From Geomonas azotofigens (GTDB lineage: Bacteria > Desulfobacterota > Desulfuromonadia > Geobacterales > Geobacteraceae), in the NCBI RefSeq assembly GCF_018919395.1, contig NZ_JAHLME010000003.1:434001-498000 (forward strand): a stretch of DNA of 64,000 nucleotides, in the 5' to 3' direction. Position 1 is the stretch's first letter. Each line of letters begins with the position of its first letter. The notes below the pieces were generated by a model. That model saw nothing but the letters and a program-made list of their open reading frames with translations, did not search any database and was not told the origin of the DNA. Shown piece by piece: positions 34,593 through 42,655 of the stretch. The translations under genes and the position numbers were made by a program.

Positions 34593-36233
34593 ATGAGAAG
34601 AAGGAAACTGCGACTCCCCCCCTACGCGAAGAGCTTCCGGTTCCGGCTCTACCTGATTTTCACCGTCACCATCGCGCTGCTCACCGCCGCCTTTGTCACC
34701 TTCTACGTCCTCACCGAGCTGAACGCCTTCCGCTCCAACATGGAGCGGGAGGGGAAGCTCCTCGCGACCGTCCTGGCCCAGAACGCGCGCCTGCCGCTCT
34801 TCGCGGAAAACAGGGAGGCGCTGGACATCCTGGCCGACGGGACCGCGCGCTACCCGTCGGTGCTTTCCGTTTCCATCGTGGACCGGGAGGGGAGGCTTCT
34901 CGCCCAGCAGGTGAAATCGCAGACGGTGCCCGGTGACGTGATCGACATGCGGGTGCCCGTCAGCTCTCCCAGCGGGGTACTCTCCCCGGAGTCGGCGCTG
35001 CTTGGGCAGCCCCAGGGGAACGAGCAGCGGGTCATCGGGGAGGTGCGCCTGAAGCTGGACACCTCGGCGGCGCGCGAACGGCTGGTCGCCCTGGTGGCGG
35101 CCTCGCTGGCCATCGGCATCCTGTTCTGGATCCTGGTTTCCCTTTTGTGCTACCAGATCCTGAAGAGGGTCACCAACTCATTCAACCTGCTTCTGGGCGG
35201 TATCGAGAAGATCGGCAACGGCACCCTCTCCGCCCGGGTGGGCCTGGACGGCGACGACGAACTGGGACGTGCCGCCAACGCCATCAACGCCATGGCCGCC
35301 TCGCTGGAGCTGCGCGAACTGGAAAACCAGGCGCTGCAGGATGAGTTGCTGCGCGCCATGCGGCTGGAGGTGCAGGAGGAGAAAAAACAGGTCATGGCGC
35401 GGCTGATCCAGACCAACAAGATGACTTCGCTGGGTCTGCTCCTTTCCTCCATGGCGCACGAGATCAACAACCCCAACGCCTCGATCCGTTTTTCGGGGCA
35501 CATGATCGGCAAGATGCTCGCCGACGCCCTCCCCCTTCTGGACGGGGTATGGCAGGAAGAGGGGGAGTTCTACCTGGGGGGGGTGCCGTACCAGAAGGCG
35601 CGGCTGGTGCTCACCGAGAATGCCGGCAAGATCGTCGAGAATTCCGAGCGCATCGCCCAGGTGGTGCAGGGACTGCGCGATTACGGGGTAGGGGGAGGGG
35701 GACAGTTGCGCCAGAGGCTGGAGATAAACGGCGCCGTGTCGGCGGCCCTGTCGGTGCTGGCCTGCCAGATGAAACGGGACGTGCAGCTGCACACATCCCT
35801 GGGTACCTCGATCCCGGCCGTCGCCGGGAGCCAGCAGCAGATCGAGCAGGTGCTCATCAACCTGATCCTCAATGCCATGCAGTCCTGTGCCGGCCGCAGC
35901 GGCGAGGTCCATCTCAGCACCCGCCACGACGTCGCCAAGGGGGAGGTGGTGGTCGAGGTGCGCGACAACGGGGTCGGCATCACTCCCGAGACCAAGGAGC
36001 GGCTGTTCGAGCCATTCTTTTCCACCAAGCTGGAACTGGGCGGCAGCGGGCTTGGACTGTACATCTCGCAGTTCATCGTGTCCGAGCACGGCGGCCGGCT
36101 GCAGCTCGACTCCACGCTCGGCAAGGGTACCGTGGCGACCGTGGTGCTCCCGGTCGCCCCTGCCTCAGTGGTGGGCATGCTCCCCGCCCAGCTCGGTCAG
36201 CATGCCGCCGATCCGCTCCATGAGGTCGGTTAA
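34593..36233 (+). CDS. Membrane histidine kinase with periplasmic sensor and HAMP
   Basis: A 546-aa kinase. Membrane helix about 17-40, periplasmic sensor about 40-165, second helix about 167-190, HAMP about 190-245, phospho-accepting His289 in SSMAHEINNPNAS, ATPase domain about 405-530 (NLILNAMQS, VRDNGVGI, GGSGLGLYISQF). It starts one base after the binding-protein stop, so the three genes form one sensory operon. The C terminus overlaps a convergent small gene. Confidence 0.92.
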   Translation: MRRRKLRLPPYAKSFRFRLYLIFTVTIALLTAAFVTFYVLTELNAFRSNMEREGKLLATVLAQNARLPLFAENREALDILADGTARYPSVLSVSIVDREGRLLAQQVKSQTVPGDVIDMRVPVSSPSGVLSPESALLGQPQGNEQRVIGEVRLKLDTSAARERLVALVAASLAIGILFWILVSLLCYQILKRVTNSFNLLLGGIEKIGNGTLSARVGLDGDDELGRAANAINAMAASLELRELENQALQDELLRAMRLEVQEEKKQVMARLIQTNKMTSLGLLLSSMAHEINNPNASIRFSGHMIGKMLADALPLLDGVWQEEGEFYLGGVPYQKARLVLTENAGKIVENSERIAQVVQGLRDYGVGGGGQLRQRLEINGAVSAALSVLACQMKRDVQLHTSLGTSIPAVAGSQQQIEQVLINLILNAMQSCAGRSGEVHLSTRHDVAKGEVVVEVRDNGVGITPETKERLFEPFFSTKLELGGSGLGLYISQFIVSEHGGRLQLDSTLGKGTVATVVLPVAPASVVGMLPAQLGQHAADPLHEVG

Positions 36234-36464
36234 GGCATCCCCCTGGGAACCCTCGCCGCAGATCCTGCGCATCTGGTTCAACAACCCCTCGAAAACGTCC
36301 TCTCCGCAGGCCCCCGTTACCATGTCGTTGGTGAGCCTGTCGTTCAAAAGCAGCCGCTTCATCTGGATCAGCTGAATCTCCACGCGCAGCTTCTTGATGG
36401 TGGGCAGGTCGCTTTGCTTGAGCAGCTGGAGGCACTGGTTGATGATGCTGTACTGGTGGTCCAT
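36165..36464 (-). CDS. Small helical protein overlapping the kinase 3' end
   Basis: A 99-aa soluble, helix-rich protein (LLKQSDLPTIKKLRVEIQLIQMKRLLLND). The ATG is preceded by GGGAG. Its last 69 bases run antisense to the end of the kinase gene. A sigma54-like promoter lies ahead of it. The ribosome site, coding character and size support a real gene; family not recognised. Confidence 0.6.
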   Translation of the reverse strand: MDHQYSIINQCLQLLKQSDLPTIKKLRVEIQLIQMKRLLLNDRLTNDMVTGACGEDVFEGLLNQMRRICGEGSQGDALTDLMERIGGMLTELGGEHAHH

Positions 36465-36509
36465 GGTCTTCTCCCGATCGCGTTGACATTGAAACTAGAT
36501 ACGCTGCTT

Positions 36510-36524
36510 CCAATATCCGTGCCA
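36510..36524 (-). promoter_or_regulatory. Sigma54-like promoter with imperfect -12 element
   Basis: Read leftward it is TTGGCACGGATATTGGAA. The -24 TGGCACG is perfect and the spacing correct, but the -12 reads TTGG where GC is expected at the last two bases. It lies about 45 bases before the small gene at 36464. Activity is doubtful. Confidence 0.3.
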
Positions 36525-36714
36525 AGTCTGGCGGGGAAAAGCGATGCAAGATCCGGCACTTATGCCACATCGATGTGGCGGGCGGGACGGGACGGAGTGT
36601 GCATTTTTTTACAGTTTCCGAAGCGCCGCGCGAAAAACGCCGGTGGCGGGAGACTTTACCGGCGCTTTGTAAAAAAAGGAACTGTTCGTTTTTTTACAGG
36701 TGGGCGCCGCCGCC

Positions 36715-37086
36715 TCACCTGCCCAATGCGGCGCTCACCGCCGCGGTGATCTGTTCCGGCGTGAAAGGCTTCAGGATGTAGCCGTTGGCCTTGGCCTCGT
36801 CCACCAGCTGGCGCATCTCGGCTTCGCTCTTGGAGGAGAGGAGCAGGATCGGGATGTCGCGGCTCACCTCGTTCTCCTTCAAAAGCTTCGCCTTCTTGTT
36901 GCCGTCCAGCATGGGCATCATGATGTCCATGATGATCAGGTCGGGCCTGTCCTTGGAGAAAATGAAACGGTTGGCCTCTATGCCGTTGGTGGCGGTGACC
37001 ACCTGGTAACCGGCTTGATCAAGGGCGTCCTTGGCCATGGCTAGTACCAGTTCGCTGTCGTCGATGATGAGGATCTTTTCTTTCAA
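36715..37086 (-). CDS. CheY-like single-domain response regulator
   Basis: A 123-aa receiver with Asp9, Asp10, phospho-acceptor Asp54 (IIMDIMMP), Ser-Ser switch residues and the conserved Lys in ILKPF. Last gene of the chemosensory operon; its start overlaps cheB by 4 bases. It is the likely output of the CheA hybrid, either to a motor or to a non-motility target. Naming it cheY is tentative. Confidence 0.88.
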   Translation of the reverse strand: MKEKILIIDDSELVLAMAKDALDQAGYQVVTATNGIEANRFIFSKDRPDLIIMDIMMPMLDGNKKAKLLKENEVSRDIPILLLSSKSEAEMRQLVDEAKANGYILKPFTPEQITAAVSAALGR

Positions 37087-38177
37087 GGCACGTCTCCTTT
37101 CTGGGGTTGATGTTGCCGCGGATGAACGCCGGTCCCGGCTGCGGGGCGTTCCGCCACGAACAGTTCGTCCAAAGCGGCGGGAATGAGGTCCAGGGGGACC
37201 ACCTGGTCGGCCGCGTCGAGGGTGATGGCGGCCTTGGGCATGCCGAACACCGCGCAGGAGGGCTCGTCCTGGACGATGGTGGTCCCGCCGGCCTCCCTGA
37301 TATGCAGCATCCCCTGGGCGCCGTCGCGCCCCATCCCGGTCAACAGCACGGCCACCACCTGGTCGCAGCGCTGCCGCGCCAGCGAATCGAAGAAGACATC
37401 GATGGAGGGGCGACAGCAGTTTACCGCAGGGGCGTCGTTGAGCAAGGTGACACCGTCGGCGACGGTGAGGTGTCTGCCGTCGGGAGCCACGAGCGCCTCG
37501 CCGGCGCGGAAGGGGGCGCCGTCACGGGCGAGCCTGACCGGCAGGGCGCACTCCCGGTCCAGCCAGTTGGCGAAGCCGGCGGCGAACCCCTGCGCGATGT
37601 GCTGGACCACGAAGACCGCCCCGGGGAAGTCCGCCGGCAGGGCCTTCAAAAGCCGCATCACCGCCTTGGGGCCGCCGGTCGAGGCTCCGATGGCGAGGAT
37701 GCTGTGTCCGGGGCCGCCGGGGAGCGTGGCGAGCGGCTCGTCCGGGCGCGGTTTGCGCCGGGGGTGCCGGATGACCCGGATCCTTGCGAGGAAAAGGACC
37801 TTCTCCCGCAGCGTGGCGGCGAACTCCGCCAGCGCCCCGGCGCCGTCCAGTCTCGGCTTCTCCATGACGTCCAGCGCCCCCCTCTTGATGGCGACGAAGG
37901 CGCGGTCCACCTCGCTGGCCTCCACCGCCGCCGAGAGGACCAGCACCGGGGTAGGGTGGAGGGCCATGATCTCCTCGATGGCGTCCAGCCCGTCCAGCAC
38001 CGGCATCAGCAGGTCCATGATCACGAGGTCGGGCTTGAGCGCCTGGACCAGTTCGACCGCCTGCCTGCCGTCGCACGCCTCGCCGACCACGCGGATGTCG
38101 TGGCTTTCCTGCAGCATGTCCTTGAGCACCTGGCGCGCGAGGAGGGAATCGTCGGCCAGAAGCACCCTCGTGGTCAT
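37083..38177 (-). CDS. cheB: Chemotaxis response regulator protein-glutamate methylesterase
   Basis: A 364-aa CheB: receiver about 3-120 (Asp55) and methylesterase about 160-345 with catalytic Ser in IGASTGGPKA, His in VVQHIAQGF and Asp in LTGMGRDGAQG. It removes methyl groups or deamidates the receptor. It follows cheA after 64 bases and has AAGGA ahead. It would be balanced by the CheR-like gene of the same operon. Confidence 0.95.
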   Translation of the reverse strand: MTTRVLLADDSLLARQVLKDMLQESHDIRVVGEACDGRQAVELVQALKPDLVIMDLLMPVLDGLDAIEEIMALHPTPVLVLSAAVEASEVDRAFVAIKRGALDVMEKPRLDGAGALAEFAATLREKVLFLARIRVIRHPRRKPRPDEPLATLPGGPGHSILAIGASTGGPKAVMRLLKALPADFPGAVFVVQHIAQGFAAGFANWLDRECALPVRLARDGAPFRAGEALVAPDGRHLTVADGVTLLNDAPAVNCCRPSIDVFFDSLARQRCDQVVAVLLTGMGRDGAQGMLHIREAGGTTIVQDEPSCAVFGMPKAAITLDAADQVVPLDLIPAALDELFVAERPAAGTGVHPRQHQPQKGDVP

Positions 38178-38241
38178 AGCAACTATCCTTCCTTTGCCTT
38201 CCTCGGCACGGCAACGGGCGTGCCGGCGTGAAGACGGTTTC

Positions 38242-40284
38242 TCAGCCGATCAGCATCTGCACCGTTTCCAGCAGCAGACCCTGGTCGAAGGCGCCCTTGA
38301 CGATGTAGGCCTGCGCCCCGGCCTGCAGCGCCTGGCGCTTGTCCTCGTCGCGCGACAGCGACGAGACGATGATCACCGGCGTTTCCCGGTAGCGCTCCGA
38401 GGCGCGCAAGGCCCGGGTCAGCTCGAAGCCGTTGATCCCCGGCATCTCCACGTCGGAGATCACCAGGTCGAACTGCTCCTCGGCGCTCTTCTCCAGGGCG
38501 TCCTCGCCGGAGACCGCCGTCACCACCGCGTACCCCTGGCTGACCAGGATACTCTGCTCCATGGTGCGGGTGGTGATGGAGTCGTCGACCACCAGCACCT
38601 TTGGGCGGCGCTTCGCCGCCTGCGCCTCATCGGCCGAGAGGGTGGCGCGCTGCACGCCGCGACCGGACTCGAACAGGTCCGGGACGTTCAGGATCAACGC
38701 GGGATTGCCGTCCCCGAGGATGGTGGCGCCGAACAGGAACCTGACGTTTCGGAACTGCTTGCCCAGCCCCTTGACCACCACCTCGCTGTAGCCCAGGTGG
38801 GCCTCCACGGTGCAGGCGATGCGCTGGTCGCAATGCTTCAAGACCACCGCCGAGAGCGGCGCGTCGCCGGCATCGCGGCGCTCGGGGAGCCCCAGCATCC
38901 CCGGCAGACTGTACAGCGGCGTGGTCGCGCCGCGCACCTTGATCACCTCGCCGCTGCCGAGCGTGTCGATCTCGCTGGCGCGCACCTTGACGATCTCCTG
39001 CAGGTAGGTGGTGGGGATGGCGAAGGTCTCGCCGCCGCAGGCGACGATCAGCGCGTCCAGGACGGAAAGGGTGAGCGGAAGCTGCAGGGTGACCTGGGTG
39101 AAGCTCCCCGGCTCGCTGGCCAGGGTCACGCTCCCCTTGACCCGCTCGATGTTCTTCTTCACCACGTCCATCCCCACCCCGCGCCCGGAGATGTCGGTGA
39201 CGATCTCGGCCGTGGAGAAGCCGGGACGGAAGGTGAGGTAGAGCGCCTCCTCGTCGCTGATGCCGTCCGCCTCGCGCGGATCGAGCACGCCGCGCGCGAC
39301 CGCGGCCGCCCTGATGCTGGCCGGGTCCATGCCCCGCCCGTCGTCGCGCACCTCGACCAGCACCGAGTTCCCCTCGTGGCGGGCCGAGAGGAGCACGGTG
39401 CCCCGGCGCGGTTTCCCTGCGGCGGCGCGCGCCTCCGGGGCCTCGATGCCGTGGGAGAGGGCGTTGGTCAGGAGGTGGATCAGAATCGGTTTGAGCCCCT
39501 CCAGGAGCACCCGGTCGATCTCGATGGCCTGCCCGATGATCTGGAACTGCACCTCGCGCCCCAGCTGCTGCGCCAGGTCCCGCACCAGGCGCTCCAGGCC
39601 GTCGGAGATGGTCCGCAGCGGCAGCATGCGCAGCCCCATCGCCTTGCCGTGCAGCTCCTGGATCAGGTAGTCGAGGTAGAGGACGTCCTCCTCGAGCTCG
39701 CCCCGGAAAGTCGTCAGCGGCGCGCTGTGCTCGGCGGGAAGGGCGCAGGCGATCTCCTTGAGCTGCGCAAGCTTCGCCTCCAGGCGCTTCTTGTTGATGA
39801 TCAGCTCCCCGACCAGGTTCACCAGGTGGTCCAGGGTCTTCACGTCAGCCCGCACCGTGTCCGAAGCCGCCTCGGGCTGGTGCTCCTTGGGCTCGGCGTG
39901 CAGGTGCTGCCCCAGCTCGCCCCGCTCGTACTCGGCGACGAAGCGCTCCACGTCCAGTTCCGGCGCCTCGCCGCGCACCAGCGCCGACGTGATCAGCGCC
40001 ACCGCGTCGGCGCCGCGCAGAAGGAGATCGATGGCCTGGGCATCCACCTTGCGCTCGCCCCGCTCCATCCCCTTCAACTGCTCCTCCATGGTATGGGTGA
40101 TGGCGCTGATGTCGGCGAGCCCCACCATGCGGGCGGACCCCTTCAGGGTGTGCGCGTTGCGCAGCAGCTCGTGCAACAGGTCGGTCCTGGCCGGATTTCT
40201 CTCCAGCACCAGCAGGCCGCTCTGCAGCGAGGCCAGGTGCTCCTCCGCCTCGCGGCAGAAGATCTCCAGGTAACGGTTCGCCAT
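38242..40284 (-). CDS. cheA: Hybrid CheA histidine kinase with C-terminal receiver
   Basis: A 680-aa kinase. Hpt domain about 1-110 with His45 in NAHTLKGSARMVG; P3 dimerisation about 155-215; ATPase about 215-400 (NALSHGIEAPEAR, RGVGMDVV); CheW-like about 400-535; receiver about 555-680 (LVISDVEMPGING). CheA with an attached receiver is typical of alternative (Wsp/Frz-like) systems rather than classical flagellar control. Its ATG directly follows the mcp stop, with GAGGAAGAGG inside the mcp end. Confidence 0.93.
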   Translation of the reverse strand: MANRYLEIFCREAEEHLASLQSGLLVLERNPARTDLLHELLRNAHTLKGSARMVGLADISAITHTMEEQLKGMERGERKVDAQAIDLLLRGADAVALITSALVRGEAPELDVERFVAEYERGELGQHLHAEPKEHQPEAASDTVRADVKTLDHLVNLVGELIINKKRLEAKLAQLKEIACALPAEHSAPLTTFRGELEEDVLYLDYLIQELHGKAMGLRMLPLRTISDGLERLVRDLAQQLGREVQFQIIGQAIEIDRVLLEGLKPILIHLLTNALSHGIEAPEARAAAGKPRRGTVLLSARHEGNSVLVEVRDDGRGMDPASIRAAAVARGVLDPREADGISDEEALYLTFRPGFSTAEIVTDISGRGVGMDVVKKNIERVKGSVTLASEPGSFTQVTLQLPLTLSVLDALIVACGGETFAIPTTYLQEIVKVRASEIDTLGSGEVIKVRGATTPLYSLPGMLGLPERRDAGDAPLSAVVLKHCDQRIACTVEAHLGYSEVVVKGLGKQFRNVRFLFGATILGDGNPALILNVPDLFESGRGVQRATLSADEAQAAKRRPKVLVVDDSITTRTMEQSILVSQGYAVVTAVSGEDALEKSAEEQFDLVISDVEMPGINGFELTRALRASERYRETPVIIVSSLSRDEDKRQALQAGAQAYIVKGAFDQGLLLETVQMLIG

Positions 40285-42021
40285 CTAGGCCTCTTCCTCG
40301 GTGATCTCCTTGAGGCGCTCGGCGAGCTCCAGGATCTCGGCGATGGCCTTCTCGGTCTCGTGCGCCGAGAGTGCCACCTGCTGCGCCACGTCGCGCACCT
40401 CGGTCATGGTCTCCGCCATCTGCTCGCAGGCGGAGGTCTGCTGCTGGGTCGAGAGGGTGATCTCCTTGGCGGTGCGGGCGGTCTCGTGGGCCGTGGACAT
40501 GATGGAGGCGAAGGAGAACTGCACCTTGTCCACCAGTTGCGAGGCGGCGTCGACCGCCTTGGTCCCTTCCTCGGTGACCATGATGGTGTTGTTGGTGGCG
40601 CGCTGGATCTCGCCGATCAACCCCTTGATCTGGCGGGTCGCCTCCACGGTGCGGTCGGCCAGGCGCTTCACCTCCTGGGCCACGATGGCGAAGCGCTTGC
40701 CCGCCTCGCCGGCGCCCGCCGCCTCGATGGCGGCGTTAAGGGCGAGGAGGTTGGTCTGGTCGCTGATCTCGTCGATGATCTCCACGATGCCGCCGATCTT
40801 CTGGCTGTTGTCACCGAGTTCCAGCATGCTCTTGGCGATGCTCTGCACCTGGCTTCTCACCTGTCCCATCCCCTCGATGGCGTTGGTGACGTCCTCGCGC
40901 CCGCTGTTGCAGTTCCTCGTGGTGTCCTCGGCGACCGCCTCGACGCTCTTCGAGTTGCCGGTGATCATCTTGGCGGTGATGGCGATCTCCTCGCTGGTGG
41001 TGGTCACCTCCTGGACCGCGCTCGCCTGCTGGGTCGAGCCCGACGCCTGCTGGGCGCTGATGGCCATCATCTCGTTTGCGGCGCTGGAGAGCTGGATCAC
41101 CGCCTCCTTCACCGAGGCGATCAGGCGCCCGGAGCGGCCGATCTCGTCCTTGAGGTCCCTGACGATGACCGTGGTCATCACGTTGAAGGCCTCGGCCAGT
41201 TCGCCTATCTCGTCGTTACTTTCCACGGGGATGGTCTCGTCGAGGTCGCCGCCGGTGATCTTGTGCGCTTTCTCGGTCAGCTTTCGTAACGGCTGTACCG
41301 CGCGACTCACCACCACCAGGATGGTGATGCTGGCCACGAGCAGCATGACCGCCATGCTCCCCACGATCTGGTTCCTGAGCTCGGCTCCCTTTTGCTCGGT
41401 CTTCACCATGGAGAAACCGATCCGGAAGGAGCCCCAGTGTTTCCCCTTCACGTAGACCGGGGCGGAGAGGTCCCACATGGTCTCGCCGGTGTCGCGCTGG
41501 TAGACCTGCTTCAGTATCGGCTCGGTGTTCTTTGAGGCCGCGACCCCCACCGGATCGCTGAAGATACGCTTGGTGCGGTTGTTCAGTTTGTCCTTCTCCC
41601 GGTCACCGGTCAGGGGGACCGAGTACCTGGTATTGTGAGTCGCGATGTAGCCGTTTCTATCGGTGAGGACCGCGAAGACGATCTGGTCGTCCTTCAGGAA
41701 CTCGTCCTCCAGCGCCTGCACCGCCTGGTCCATGAAACGGTCGAACTGGGTGTGAAACTTCTGCGGCTCCGTGTTCGGGATCGGGATGTAGTGCTCGTCG
41801 AAGAGCTGCTCCTGGGTGAGGGTCCCGTTGGCCACCGCCTCCTCGAGAATCCGTTCCATGGACCGGGCGCCGGTCTGCGCCAGGATGCGCCCCTTGGAGA
41901 GGAGTTCCTCCTCCATGTTGGCGCGGCGCGAACGGACGAAGTACACCGAGAAGGCGGTCATGATGACCACCATGACCATGATCAGGACGCTGACGATCTT
42001 TACCGATAGCTTGTTGGACAT
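40285..42021 (-). CDS. Methyl-accepting chemotaxis protein
   Basis: A 578-aa receptor: helix about 8-30, periplasmic sensor about 31-235 (Cache-like fold suggested by [20 protein letters not shown]), helix about 237-260, HAMP about 260-315, and signalling domain with hairpin tip [20 protein letters not shown]. The C terminus ends LKEITEEEA with no NWETF-type pentapeptide, so CheR/CheB would not be tethered. Dedicated receptor of this operon; ligand unknown. Confidence 0.93.
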   Translation of the reverse strand: MSNKLSVKIVSVLIMVMVVIMTAFSVYFVRSRRANMEEELLSKGRILAQTGARSMERILEEAVANGTLTQEQLFDEHYIPIPNTEPQKFHTQFDRFMDQAVQALEDEFLKDDQIVFAVLTDRNGYIATHNTRYSVPLTGDREKDKLNNRTKRIFSDPVGVAASKNTEPILKQVYQRDTGETMWDLSAPVYVKGKHWGSFRIGFSMVKTEQKGAELRNQIVGSMAVMLLVASITILVVVSRAVQPLRKLTEKAHKITGGDLDETIPVESNDEIGELAEAFNVMTTVIVRDLKDEIGRSGRLIASVKEAVIQLSSAANEMMAISAQQASGSTQQASAVQEVTTTSEEIAITAKMITGNSKSVEAVAEDTTRNCNSGREDVTNAIEGMGQVRSQVQSIAKSMLELGDNSQKIGGIVEIIDEISDQTNLLALNAAIEAAGAGEAGKRFAIVAQEVKRLADRTVEATRQIKGLIGEIQRATNNTIMVTEEGTKAVDAASQLVDKVQFSFASIMSTAHETARTAKEITLSTQQQTSACEQMAETMTEVRDVAQQVALSAHETEKAIAEILELAERLKEITEEEA

Positions 42022-42087
42022 GTCGAAACCCCAGTATCTAGTTTATGTTCGTAACTTCCTACTCTCTTCCAAGGCCCAGCGCCCGCC

Positions 42088-42624
42088 TCACAGCTCGCCC
42101 GCGACCAGCTCGGGGTCGGCCAGCAGCGCCTCCATGTCGAGCAGGATCACGCTTCCCTCCTCGACCGCGAAGTGCCCCCGGACGAAGGGGGCCTTGATGC
42201 CGGAACCCGTCGCGACCGGCTCGAAGCTGTCGAAACAGAGCCCCTGCACCCCGTGCGCCGCCTCGGCGAGGATGCCGGTGGCGAAGTTGTCGCCCCGCAC
42301 CACGAGGATCCTCCCCGTCGGACCGATCTCGGGCTGGGGGAGCCCCAGCATGGGGCGGATGTCGATGGCGGCGGTGATCTCCCCGCGCAGGTTGAAGATC
42401 CCCCGGATCAGGCTCTGCACCGCGGGTACCCGCACCAGTTTGGGGACCCGGATCACCTCGCAGGCGTAGTGGGTCTCGAAGGCGTAGCGTTTCCCCCCCA
42501 GCGTGAAAACCAGGCACTCCAGCGTTTCCCTCGCCTCGCTCTCCTCCTCGGCGAGCGCCAGCCAGTAATCTTCCCGCATCTGGGTCAGGATGGTGCGGAT
42601 GTCGTAGCTGTTGTCGTCTCCCAT
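42088..42624 (-). CDS. cheW: CheW-like coupling protein
   Basis: A 178-aa protein with the CheW fold (LVFTLGGKRYAFETHYACEVIRVPKLVRVP, GIFNLRGEITAAIDIRPMLG), which joins receptor and kinase. About 35 N-terminal residues precede the fold. Positioned between the CheR-like and receptor genes. Confidence 0.92.
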   Translation of the reverse strand: MGDDNSYDIRTILTQMREDYWLALAEEESEARETLECLVFTLGGKRYAFETHYACEVIRVPKLVRVPAVQSLIRGIFNLRGEITAAIDIRPMLGLPQPEIGPTGRILVVRGDNFATGILAEAAHGVQGLCFDSFEPVATGSGIKAPFVRGHFAVEEGSVILLDMEALLADPELVAGEL

Positions 42625-42655
42625 CTAGAAACCTCTCGTGGCTGGTTCGGCCGGC

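Noticed and set aside
37183-41289. A 1368-codon open frame antisense to the chemotaxis genes
   Set aside because: It runs through cheB, cheA and mcp, which have clear motifs on the other strand. The frame stays open because of high-GC codon bias, and its protein is low-complexity and unrelated to any family.
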